A stretch of DNA of 64,000 nucleotides. Origin: Auriscalpium vulgare. Its lineage: Eukaryota > Basidiomycota > Agaricomycetes > Russulales > Auriscalpiaceae. The stretch spans positions 434,001 through 498,000 of the forward strand of contig JAHBBC010000025.1 in the NCBI GenBank assembly GCA_019915015.1, given 5' to 3'. Positions 21,560-32,519 of this stretch are shown in pieces (the first letter of the stretch is position 1; each line of letters begins with the position of its first letter). The notes under the pieces were generated by a model. The model did not search any database. It saw only the letters and a list, made by a program, of their open reading frames with translations, and had not been told where the DNA came from. The translations under genes and the position numbers were made by a program.

Positions 21560-24170
21560 CCGCTCCGTTCTCCGCACACGATTCCGCGCCGCCCAGTTGC
21601 TCAATTCACGCACAAGCGGCATGCCAAACACCCGGAAGACACGCACCACGACGATGCACATACCGCCACGCCAGTGGGGTCGTGACACGGTCAAGGGCAT
21701 GGGCCTGCTCTGTTGCAGAATAATGTGGGCGCGCAAAGCAGCCCTGAACCTATCAGAATTGCCTCGTCTGATGTCCGCATGGATGGGGCGCACAGTGAGC
21801 ACGGCGGCGTTGCCGCAACCCGATGTCCTTCATGACTTGTAGCACGTGCCATTGAACTGACCTGGTCTGTTGGAGATTCGCATGCGCACGTTGGTGTCGA
21901 CGGTATCGGAGGTGCCCAGCATTTCATGGCGAAGCTCATGGACAAGATGATCACTGGTCGGTGAACATCGGGTTGCGAGAACGACGTCGACGACATGCCT
22001 TTCCATAGCATTTTGTACATACATCTGCAATAACACACGCTCTCTTGCTGCACAAATACGTCCAACAACGTGACTGAGCATGCCGAGCGATGGCTGACAC
22101 ACAAGCAGGACATTTACATGACCAGATCAGTGTTCTGTGTGCTTTGACTGCAGCCTATGATATCTAGTACGAGTTGCCAACCATTCAGACGAGGCTACAA
22201 AGCTCTTATCACCCGTATGTATGTTTATGGACAAAATTTTATTCTCAACTACAGGGCATACATGGCGAGCACAACTATTACACCAACCTCCCAACTACAC
22301 GATCAACCGGACCTTATAGCAAAATGAGCACGCACCAAGGGAGGCATGGCAGCACAGTCGGTGCAGCATCCTGGACGGACAGACTGAGTCTCAAGGATGC
22401 AGGTCATAAATAAACAACATACCAGAGACCCAGATAGCGCGGCATCGTCGCCGTACAGTCGCAGGACGTCGCTGTACAGTCACAGGACGTCACGCTATAC
22501 GAGCTCACTGCCCAGCACAGCGATGTACCAAGGCAAGTCCGGATGCATGAGAGTGCGAGGCAAGTCATCCGCCTTCTGGTGAAAGAAAGAAACAAAGTGA
22601 GCAAAGTGAGCATGAGGGATGCAGAACATGAACAGAACGTACAGGGACACAACAGCACTGCCCGGAAAGACAGCCCGGAAAGACAGCCCGGACGGTGTGA
22701 GGATGCGGAAGGCGAGCATCCGCAACCCTGGATAGCGGCATGCAGAGTGGGGGAGGTAGGAGAATGGCACGGCCAACCGTGCGCCGAGTTGACTCCGCTA
22801 TTCAAAAACAAATGAGACCAGAGTGAGGATCAGAGATGGTCAACGTACCAGGACCCGTCAGGCAGCTGCCTGGACAGCCTTGACTAAGAAGCAGGAGGAA
22901 TGCATAACAGAGGCGGGTGGAGAACATATCGCCGTTGAAAATGAACAGTCACGTGACTTCGTTTGACTGCCAGCAAAGCACCCTTGGGCGACATAGGAGA
23001 AGGTGGGCATGTCATAGGGCTAGAAGACCTAGTGTGGATGATACAAGGTGACCATAAGGGAACAACATAGTCAGCTATCTGAGAGGCTGAAGCGGTAGCA
23101 AGCAGAAAACTCACCTGTTGATCAAATTTTGTGCGATGTGTTTATGTGGGAGACAGTGGGTAAGAACCGGTGGATGAGACCATCAATATTTGTCTGACCA
23201 TGCCAGGAGGCTACGTATACACGCAAGCCCCATTATTCCTGGCGGGTTTACGACAGAGGGAAGAGGTAAGACGGAAGGAGCAAGTGCCAGCAAACTTCAA
23301 AGCTGACCACGGCGCGTGAGAAAGTGGCCAACTCCGTGGGAACTTAAGCCGTCAATTTCCACCGTCAATTGGGAACTTAAGCCGTCAATTTCCACCGTCA
23401 ATTCCCGCCGTCGATTTCTGCGCCGGATGTCACACCCTCCGCAGCGCCAGCTGCCAACCTGGGTGTGTGAATCGTCGCGTGCGCGTCAAGATCTGATTTC
23501 CCTCCCATCCTTCGGACGACGTCTTTGAGAGGTCGATACGCGGCGGCCTGTGGTCGCTGTGATATGTGTATCATAATTTTGAAATACATTCAATTATTGC
23601 TGTGCTTTTTGTGCCGTATAAGGATTACTATCTGGTAGAAAATGGGAAATACACGAGAGCCACAAGCAGCAGGCAAGAGAGTTACTGAGGACACGGGCGG
23701 GGGCATACTCCGGCTCCGGATAGCACGCAGAAGCCCGCTCTGGATGTGGCTCGGGACTCAAGCTCAGGATGGATTCAGGGCCCCAGCTCCACCGACAGTG
23801 ACTGAAAATGGAAGCACATATCTACATGTGCACCCAAAGGGGGGCAAGACATCACAAATCAGACGCACCGGGAACCGGCTACCGCAAATTCACGCACGCA
23901 GCTGTGGCCCAAGGACTGACGATATGCAGACAGCCATGCCGAGAAACCGATACCGGGTCAGACGCCATCTCCCATTCATCTAGCCAGCACACGAATTGCT
24001 ACAAGTACATTAAAAGTCGTCAGGAAACGTCATGCAGTAAATGGCGTTACGAAGAGCCAGTATGTTCGCAAGCGACTGCCTTCCAAACGAAGATTTGAAT
24101 TCTAACGAGCGTTCCCAGGCAGCAAGTGCTGTTAAGTCTTGTCAGGAGCCGACCGTGAAATGGGTCTGAT
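21560..24170. other. Intergenic stretch with one possible minus-strand exon and short tandem duplications
   Basis: A minus-strand piece around 21870-22102 reads SHVVGRICAARERVLLQMYV...VHELRHEMLGTSDTVD and ends near a GTCAGT donor. It looks protein-like but has no recognisable family and no secure partner exon. Two copies of a 33-nt unit (GGGAACTTAAGCCGTC...) lie at about 23338-23403, and three copies of CCCGGAAAGACAG-like sequence at about 22660-22690. Nothing else is supported. Confidence 0.35.
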
Positions 24171-24182
24171 GAGACTTACCAG

Positions 24183-24875
24183 TCACTCATCGAAAGGAGA
24201 GAAAGGCTGGGGCGATACGTAGGGGAAAGCCTCGGGCGTATTGACCGGCACAGGCTCACGATCGCCAACGGCAGACAAGCGGGTCGGGAGGCAATACGGA
24301 AACCGCTGGTCATGCCTGCGCCTGGCGGCCTCCTCGAGAAACCTGACGATTGAAAAGGAGGAAATGAGCAAAGGAAGTATGGGCCGCGACGGGGGTACGT
24401 ACGCGGTAACAGCCCGGAGGGCCAATCCGTTCAACGACTGCGGCATGTTCGCGACAAACTGCGTGGCCGTATGCTGCATCACGACGAGTGACCCATGCCA
24501 CGGCATGTCCGGAAACAGCTGCTCCAAGGCAACGTTGACGGGCAGGGAGGTGTCATACTGGAAGCACAGCAGGAAGTAGAGGACGTCGCCACCGTCGTCC
24601 TCTGCACTGACGATGCAGTCGTGCACGATGTAGCGTGACCCCATGGCCGCCTCCACGCATGGAAAGCGAGGACGATGGACAGAGTTACCGGACGGGTTCA
24701 CGGTGTAGATAGAGACCGAGGTGGGTCTCACGGAGAAGCCTTTGAACATCAAGGCAGCCAGCGACAAAGGACGGAGCTAGAGGGAGCCACGACAGAGTCA
24801 GCGCGCTGGGGAAAGGACTAATGGGGGCGAGAGACGTACGTTGTCCGTGGGGGACTCGATGCGAAGGAAGGGCAT
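24183..24875 (-). CDS. Hypothetical protein, two exons, 209 aa
   Basis: Function unknown. Exon 1 (24875-24840) encodes MPFLRIESPTDN and ends in a perfect GTACGT donor. The 63-nt intron ends CCTCTAG, and exon 2 (24776-24183) continues in phase to TGA. The protein has a conserved-looking core (GDVLYFLLCFQYD, then FPDMPWHGSLVVMQHTATQF) and a Pro-rich C-terminus. The pattern 'short hydrophobic strand, then PWxGxLVV' resembles small uncharacterised proteins I recall from polypores, but I cannot name a family. There is no signal peptide or membrane segment. It has no close neighbour sharing a promoter. Confidence 0.6.
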
Positions 24876-25372
24876 GGCTGAAGACTCATGGTCAAGACTG
24901 CAGGCTTTAAAGGCGCAGAGACGTCGAGTCGACGGGCGAAGCGCTTGCTGTCTGAGACATGAATCGTCCTGGGGATGCCCCAGCCCTTGAATTGTCTGTA
25001 GCGACAACAATTGACCAGCTGAATAGCCCTTGAGTTGTCTGTAGCGACATCGTGGGTTTTTCTTGCTTTGTCTCGATGTGCTCGGGATAACGGAAGGATA
25101 GGCGAACAGGCGCCTGAGCCACACACTGGCAGCCAACTGCCTCATGTGAACGACGCGCGGCGTCACCTCTCTGTCTCTATCTCAAACATATGATGCTCAA
25201 ACCCTCTGACTCTTGCTTTATGCGCCGCTTCAGGCCTCTAATCACTGCTGGGGCTCTCTTGTGTTCCAAGTCGCTGTATAAGTCGCGGTCTAGCGCGAAC
25301 GGTGAGCCCCGTCTCCCCAGTACGACGCCGTGTTGACTAGCTCTTCGGTTCACTTTGCCACCACTCCTTCAA

Positions 25373-26545
25373 ATGGCCGTCCTTTTCCCCATCAAGACTG
25401 AGGATGACTTGAAGCCGTCACGCCACGGCGAGATTGCTGCATACAGAAGTAGGCCGAATCCAGTCTGTGCTCGGCCAACTTTTACTGACAACGAGACGCC
25501 TCCAGGGCATCGAACGCTGCGCCTTCATCTGATCAGTTTGAAGCTGAGCTATCCAAAGCCCACCCTTGCCTGGCGCACCGCGCGTCGGCGCATCATACAC
25601 CAGGGTGAGCACCTCCTACTCCGTCTATCGTCCCCATATAGCTCACGTATGCTCCCCGAGACGCTTCAGATCCGCATATATCTGAACCTGACGCCCCACA
25701 CGATAGCTCAACCTCTGTCTCAGGGAAGGACCCCATTGTGGTCTTCGAAGTCGCTGCCGACAGCGGCCACCAGGACGTGAGCACGCCCGCGCAGGCACCC
25801 ACGTGTGTCGCCGAACGCCCTGATGGGTCCCATGCTCCTGGGGATGGCCCTCAGGTCCCGCCGCCCGTTGTGGCTTCGGAGTTCGTCTATGGTGATCCCT
25901 TGGTGCGTACTTACCCGCCGTCCTGAAGCCTCTAGAAGCCTGATGATTATTGCCCTCAACCAGCTCGACGCTCGATACGGTGTCGCTCCCAATGGCGTCG
26001 ACGTCAGAGTGAGCGACTCGTGGGTGTCAGAACTTTTCGGGAAGGAGGAGCCTGAGGTGAGCCAATGTTGCATCACATCCCTCCACACCTTAATCAAGAC
26101 ACACAGACCGCCGAGGAAAAAATGTCGGCGTGGAAATCTGACTATGTCGACGAAGGTGTGGTGCCCATGGAGGAGGAGGCGTCGACGACGGAATGTGAAT
26201 CGCCTATCGAGGAACGGACCACAGCAGAGACGATAGTCGACCCGACCCACGTTGCGGACAAGCGCAAGAAGTGCAAGACGTGCCTAGACGCGGACAGAGC
26301 ACCTCGGGTGAGTAATTCGTGTCTTCTAGGTGGCATCAGGCTCATTATTTCTACAGGCGACAATATCAGATCTCCAGGAAGCCGTGCATGGTTTGCAGAG
26401 GGCAGTTCTCGATGTGCGGCGGCTGCCACCTCCAGAAGCGAGGATCCAGCGGATCTCTGCAAATGAATCGTGTCTTGTCGCCATGTTTCTGTTGGTTCTC
26501 CTTTTACTGTCGTTCGCCATTCTGATATTGGTTCGAGAGCGTTAG
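25373..26545 (+). CDS. Hypothetical tail-anchored protein, multi-exon
   Basis: The start MAVLFPIKTEDDLKPSRHGE is followed by several ~50-60-nt introns. Later coding pieces read DPIVVFEVAADSGHQDVS, then EFVYGDPL at a GTGCGT donor, LDARYGVAPNGVDVRVSD to a GTGAGC donor, and TAEEKMSAWKSDYVDEGVV through an acidic stretch to KRKKCKTCLDADRAPR at GTGAGT. The last piece begins ATISDLQEAVHGLQRAV (amphipathic, possibly coiled) and finishes with one strongly hydrophobic segment (CLVAMFLLVLLLLSFAILIL) followed by VRER and a stop. A single C-terminal membrane segment with only a few residues behind it is typical of tail-anchored proteins; location in ER or other membranes is inference. The early exon borders (25440-25700) are ambiguous because two frames stay open. 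No family recognised. Confidence 0.55.
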
Positions 26546-26549
26546 TCGT

Positions 26550-28680
26550 GTATACCTGCATGTCTATCGGATCGCTTTTGCTGCTGGATTACTCGATGCC
26601 ACACTGTACTCTAGAACAGCATTCAAAGGATATTGCTACACCTTGGATCCGTGTCATTTGTCTGTCGCGCGCGCGACCGTTCGCACTTCTAGATTTGTTT
26701 GTGTTACAAGGCGCTCAATTGAACAAGTCATGCCGCGCCGGCGCCTCACGTTCGATTCTTTCCTTCCCACCAGCGAAGATGACCCAGCCGTTCGTCGCCC
26801 GCCCCCGCGCCGAGCAGCAGTGGAGATGATGCCACGAAGTCTCTGACATGGTCGTATAGTAAGCCTGGAAGCCCTCGTGGCGAGCAGGTAGAGCGGTGTG
26901 TCAGTAGCACCGGCGGAATCGAGGTGACTGTCTGCACCGGTGGCGACGTCTCTCCCATGCTAATCTCTTGACCGGGACGCCCCTGGCCGCTCTCTGACGT
27001 TGACCTATGGCCGTTGTCGAATTCAGGTGTGTTTCGCCCCTGCGTATCCCAGACTGCTCATAAATAAATCTCCTACTTCGCAGATCCTGTCTGCTAGATG
27101 TACCAACGTCCTGGACACCCTCTATGCCCACTCGTCGCCGCACACCCAGGATGCGACTGCCCCCGGCGGCACCATGTGGTACGGTCCTGCCCATGCTAGT
27201 GTTCATCCATGAGCAGGTTAGGCAGGTGACCCTACACCCCACGGCAGTAGCTGGACAAGATCAACGTCCCCTGGTGCGCCATGTTACCATCGTCGACGTG
27301 GCTGCAATTGTTCGGCCTCGGCAAACACCAAGGGCAGGCTGTGGGGCGTTGAAGATTGCAGGGCGTGTGGCAAAGTTTCAAGACGACGACCGAGCACTTT
27401 CGACAATGGGAACGCCCAGCGGGTGAAAGCATTCGTGCCGGTGGCTCATAGTAGTCAGGGGCGCACCCTTGATGAGTGGTCTGAATCCATCCTCTCCGCA
27501 TTGGCAAGCATTGGCAAGCCCAACAAACAACTCGTCGGACTCGCATAGACCACCTTCGGTGGGAAATCTGTACCCACTGTTCATTGATCCTGCTCACGTC
27601 ACAGTGGCCGCCTCCAAAACAATCCCAGTCTTGTACCACGAAGGGCGCTTGTCTACCTCACCACGGAGGCTCGGAAAATATCCAGCACACGTGCAACCTA
27701 CATATCAAGGCTCATCTCAACTTCGAGGACAACAGCAGCCGTATACTTCTGTTCGGCAACATCGCCATTTGTCTCTCAAGAGTCAGCCTCTCTGCCTCAC
27801 GTTCTCTCCACCGCAGTACTGACTATGCCACAGCGGCTTCCGCGTAGTCTGCGAACCCGAACAGCCTGTGGCCTAAATCAGTTGCTCGTCGCTCTTGGTG
27901 CACCTTGTCAACGGTCGTCGTGGCACTGCCTCTGCGTATGTCGAGCTCCTCGCCGTTGCGCATCTCCGGAATTTGCTGATGAACGAGACGGCATACTCGG
28001 CTCGGAGTGCTGCTTCGTGCACTAGTTGGACGGCTGCACGTTGGGTGTGTTCTCACGGATGGGCCAGCGGCGTGGTCAGCCTGTAGTTCATTCAAATCCT
28101 GGCCTTGCGGGCTTGTTGCCTCCCCGATCAACGTGTTTCCGCTTTCCAGGACGTTGCTGTCAGCCTTCTTTCGGGAGCCTTTCCTTATGTCCGCCACATA
28201 CTGGAAAACCATTCAACCATACGCCGTTCCTCTGGCAAATGCTCGCAATTGTCATCACACGGTACCAGGAGTTTGAGCACTCGTTCGTGGAAGCCATTGT
28301 CCTACTGTCATTGCTCCCCACCGGACCCTTGCACATGACGGTCCTCAGATCTCCAGACCACCCTGTCGGACAGCCTCCATCAGTCCGGCGCATTGTCCAT
28401 CTCCGTAAGTCTTCGACTCCATTCCATTCCAATTGCTGACCTTCTCTCATACATCCACAGCTCCGGTCGTGTGCATATAAGCCACCTAGAGGAAGCCGCA
28501 TTTCAACACCCACGTGACGCCCATGCCCTTCCCTGCCTGTACGCGGCATGGCCTTCCCTGCTTGCACGCAAGCCGCCTACTCTTGTGCTGTGTTTCGACG
28601 GGGATGGTGGAAGAATTGGAACACAGTGCTCAGGTGCGTTCTAGGTCCCTGGGGCCCCATTCATCTGCTGACTCGTTGCG
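26550..28680. other. Intergenic or decayed coding DNA, no gene supported
   Basis: A short start (MPRRRLTFDSFLPTSEDD, 26730 on the plus strand) and scattered protein-like pieces with stops (for example LDEWSESILSALASIGKPN near 27470) suggest decayed genes. I could not chain exons in phase over any useful length. Confidence 0.35.
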
Positions 28681-28689
28681 CGCCTCAGC

Positions 28690-28850
28690 AGAACACCGAC
28701 GTCGTCAAGTCTCCTTCGCGAACACCTTTACTCTCTGTCTCAAGCTTCGCCACGTCTACGGTCTGTGCGGCAAGAATGGTACCGGCAAGTCGACGCTCAT
28801 GTGCACACGGCAAGTCGATGCTCATGCGCACCAACGCCAACGTGTAAGTT
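28690..28850 (+). pseudogene. ABC-F ATPase relic (elongation factor 3-like P-loop)
   Basis: The frame reads FANTFTLCLKLRHVYGLCG followed by KNGTGKSTLM, a Walker A motif in the 'YGLCGxNGxGKSTLM' context typical of fungal EF3-type ABC-F ATPases. Right after it a second partial copy (GKSMLMRTNANV) appears in another frame, as if about 30 bases were duplicated. No signature motif or Walker B follows, and the flanks are not open. This is a small non-functional remnant. Confidence 0.4.
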
Positions 28851-28919
28851 TTCAGCGTTTGCTCGCATCGTCATGATAGCATAGGATACAGGTGTAGGTA
28901 CAGAGTAAGTAATTGTATA

Positions 28920-30487
28920 TCATGCAATGGATAACAGTCCTTCATCTAAGCTACGCAGAAAGGAGCTGTGACTATCCCGCTCGAGGTCAGGGAAAGCCCC
29001 AGCTAAAGGATGCATCCCAACCAGGTCAGGCGGCATCGCAACGGGGAGGAAAGGCGCTTCCAGGTCCATGGTTTGGGGCAAGTCCCAGCGACGGGGTGCA
29101 TTCACGCCCATAGTTGGGGGAACATAGCAGTCATCGACTGCCGGCTGCGCGGCGAGGTTGTGCCAGTTGGCGGACGGCTGGGTGGCGGAGTTGAGGGAAG
29201 GTGGGTCCCCGCTCGTGGTCTGACCGAAAAGGTCCAAGTTGTCCCATGAATAGTTGTCCCATGAATAGAACTCGCTCATGATATCGACGGGCGGCTGCGC
29301 GGCGAGGGGGCACCCGTCGGAACCGCCTGAGAGATCGTACTGGGGGACAGGAGCGCTCGGAGCGACGTCGACAAGGAGGGAGGCAGGCGTAGGGACGCAA
29401 GTTGGCTGGCAGCGGGATGAGCAGGAGGTGAGCATGAGCCCAATCAAGTACTCACAAGAATCGGCCCCGCTATCATGCTTTGGTCGTAGTCTTTGACGGC
29501 GGCGACGAGGTTGGCACCGGTCTTGCCCTTGAGTACGAGCTTTGCTACCTGGACGTCTCGGTCTAGATCCTTGGGCTCGTTCCTCTTGGTCCGCCTGCGC
29601 ACGGGCGGGTGGGAACGACGGGTGGGACGGAAGCGATAGTCGGGGTGGGCACGCTTGTGCTCTTCCTTGAGCACTTGGGCCTGCTCCTGGTACTTCTTCT
29701 TCTGCGATAGGGACATGGACTTCCACACGGTGCCCGCGACGCGGCTGAGGTGACGGTTCTCACTTTCAATGTTCTTCAGATCATGCCCATGTTCAGCGTA
29801 GAAAGCTGAGCGGAATACAAAGAAACTGTTTGGAGGTCGCCTAATGTGATCAGGGCCCTTGCCGCGGCACGGCGACGGGCGAAGACTGGGGAGGGGGGAG
29901 GAGGTGGTGGCAGAGGTGGCGGAGGAGGCGGAGGAGGTGGAGACAGAGACAGAGACAGAGGAATCGTCGGAGGTGGAGAGAGAGACAGAGGACGACGAAG
30001 ATGAAGAGCCCGAGGGCGATGGTGCCCTGTCTAAAGTAGCGTGCGTGCGGTCCGGATAGAGCAAGGCGGATACAATGACTTCATAGTCGTCGTTGGGAAA
30101 GGGGGAGTTGGAGGCGGAGGTGGCGGAGGAGGAGGTGGAGGAGGTGGAGACAGAGAAAGAGGACGATGAAGATAAAGAGCCTGAGGGTGATGGTGCCCTG
30201 TCTAAAGTAGCGTTGGTGCGGTCCGGATAGAGACAGGCCGATAAAAGGGCTTCAAAGTCGTCGTCCAAGGGACGCAGAACCTCGGGCACATGAGTGGCGG
30301 TATCTGTCGGTGTGAAGTCAGCACACGGCGGCGGTATCAGACAGAGCCTGGGAAAGGCTGACTTACCGACCGGGAAAATCGGGCCGGAGTAAGTGCCAGT
30401 GCTGGGATAGTAGGAGGCCATGTAAGTAGAGCGGGACTCTGGGGCTGGCGATAGACATCGTTGTGGCTCGTATTTATACCTCGACAT
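28920..30487 (-). CDS. HMG-box transcription factor, 484 aa, three exons
   Basis: Sequence-specific DNA-binding regulator, nuclear. Exons are 30487-30367, 30303-29456 and 29405-28920, with introns of 63 nt (GTAAGT donor) and 50 nt (GTGAGT donor) in consistent phase. The start is MSRYKYEPQRCL; the frame is open upstream but has no better ATG. The HMG box lies at about residues 192-268: RRPPNSFFVFRSAFY, then ENRHLSRVAGTVWKSMS, then KKKYQEQAQVLKEEHKRAHP with a basic tail (RFRPTRRSHPPVRRRTKR). It is of the SOX/MATA type, as in fungal mating and sexual-development regulators. Before it are two ~60-residue repeats, each with LYPDRTxATLDRAPSPSGS followed by a serine run. The C-terminus is Pro/Asp/Trp-rich and may be an activation region. 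Which fungal HMG factor it is cannot be told; no mating-type genes are beside it. Confidence 0.85.
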
Positions 30488-30701
30488 ACCATGGAGCTCC
30501 TCGACGTAGAGCACAGTGGCAAGCACAAGTGTGGGACTTTCACCCCGCTGTAAAATCACGTCGAGGTCACCTCGAGGACAGCTCACATCCATAATAGGAA
30601 TAGGACGGCGGCAGGTACAGATCCATCGGGCTCAAGATATCTAATGCACTGCGAAGTCAGATAACGTGTCCTTCGCTGTGGTCCTCGAAGCGGCGGTGGC
30701 G

Positions 30702-31272
30702 GCAGAAATACGGCGCACAAGGCACACCAGCGTGCCATTCGAACTCTGTCGTGGACTAATGCTGCAAGAGAGAGCCAGAGAGTCTGAGTCCTCAGGGCCT
30801 GGCGAATCGCGATAGCCGGCGAATCGGCAGATCGCGCACACTACACAAAGCAAGACCGAGAGCAACTCACAAAGCAAGAAATGAATTGAGAATCGGCGCG
30901 GCCAGTCAACAAGCAGCGATGCAGAATCGGTAAGATATTCGTTGGCTGTCGCACCGCCGGCGCAAATATGGTCATTCTACAGGGACTCATATGTACAGCG
31001 AGCAGAAATACGGCGCACAAGGCACACCAGCGTGCCATTCGAACTCTGTCGTGCACTAATGCTGCAAGAGAGAGCCAGAGAGTCTGAGTCCTCAGGGCCT
31101 GGCGAATCGCGATAGCCGGCGAATCGGCAGATCGCGCGCACTATACACAAAGCAAGCGATGAATTGAGAATCGGCGCGGCCAGTCAACAAGCAGCGATGC
31201 AGAATCGGTAAGATATTCGTCGGCTGTCGCACCGCCGGCGCAAATATGGTCATTCACTCATATGTACAGCGA
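30702..31272 (+). repeat. Tandem duplication, ~300-bp unit, two copies
   Basis: The unit starting GCAGAAATACGGCGCACAAGG at 30702 restarts at 31002, exactly 300 bases later. The copies are nearly identical except for two small deletions in the second (about 25 nt after ACACAAAGCAAG and about 10 nt near the end). There is no convincing coding frame. It lies upstream of the HMG gene's start (30487), so it could affect its promoter. Confidence 0.85.
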
Positions 31273-31279
31273 GCGATAA

Positions 31280-32515
31280 CTTCCGTCCCATTCTAAACCT
31301 GTTCGAAGGAGGGTCAGAATCGAAAATAACGGTGACAGTGAGAAAGCCCGACGAGGAGCAACTCGCGCGGCATCGACAGACCGCCAGAGGCGCGCGGCCC
31401 AGGTAGATGCTCGAAAGGGCATTCTCCAGGTCAAGCAACGCTACGGTAATCCGCACGTCGGATGGCCTCTTCTTGAGGGACATGGATGAGTCAGCAGTGA
31501 TTCCAAATCCTCGCGAGAGGAAACTCACCCGAGACGTCGAGTCCGGCAAGAGCTGTCGGCCTACCATCGGCCAATTCAACGTCCCCCTGAGAGCGGTCAG
31601 ACCCACCATCACCGCTCTGCTGGTGACCTCTAAAGAGTCACGTTCGTCGTCGTCGTCGTCGTTGTCGGGTCTCTCGACGCGGTACCACTGGTGGGCGCCT
31701 CCGCCTCCGGCGCTCGACGTCCACGCCGACGATGCGCCACCGACATGTGGAGGGGCAGGCTCGGTTGTATCGAGCAGGGATGTCTCTGTGTGTTTGACTG
31801 AGCATTGGCGTTGAATTTAAGTCTCGAACACTCACTTTCGTCCAGGACAGTCTCGCTATCCATCGTGTGCCCGAGGACCGGATCCCCAGGCGGCACAAAA
31901 GAACACCAGCGGCCATTAGACTTATAAAACAAGGTCAATAGAGCGAATGACAGAGCAAGAGGGCACAGGAAACGAAACGGTCGAGTGTCGCATTGCCAGT
32001 ACGTCCGGGTGCCTGCCTGGAGAATAGTGCAGACACAAATCTAGCCGAATGACATAGCAAGGACTGATCATTGACCCCGCGAGATAAAAGAGGATAAAAG
32101 ACGCACGCCGGGAAACATCGCGCCAGCAAGGACCAGACGGGGCTGCATGGGGTGCCAGTGAGCCTCTTGGAGCACTGGATACATGGGCTGAACGATGGCG
32201 ATTGGAGGTATGCTGAGCGATGCGGCTACAGTCCGTCGAACGGGTGAATGAGGGTGAATGGCGAGACCGAAAGGCGCCGGCGGCTCTCAGGCGGCGCTTA
32301 TGGCATCCGAGCGCCTGGCACGCGCCTTGCTTTCTTTCTCTGTCCTCACAGAGCTGCTATGTAGACGACGGCGACATCATGCATCGGCTCGTCGTGGCAA
32401 TTTTGCAGAGTGGCGACTCTTTGTCTGTGGTCCTGTCTGTGGTCCTGGGCCTGTTTAATGTCGCGGCCGATGCGAGCCCCAGAGGCTACATCACCTCCGC
32501 TGTCTAGGCAGGTGC
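31280..32515. other. Intergenic stretch, no gene supported
   Basis: Contains a (CGT)n run at about 31643-31662 and short overlapping frames only. No motif or splice-consistent reading was found. Confidence 0.35.
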
Positions 32516-32519
32516 GCTT

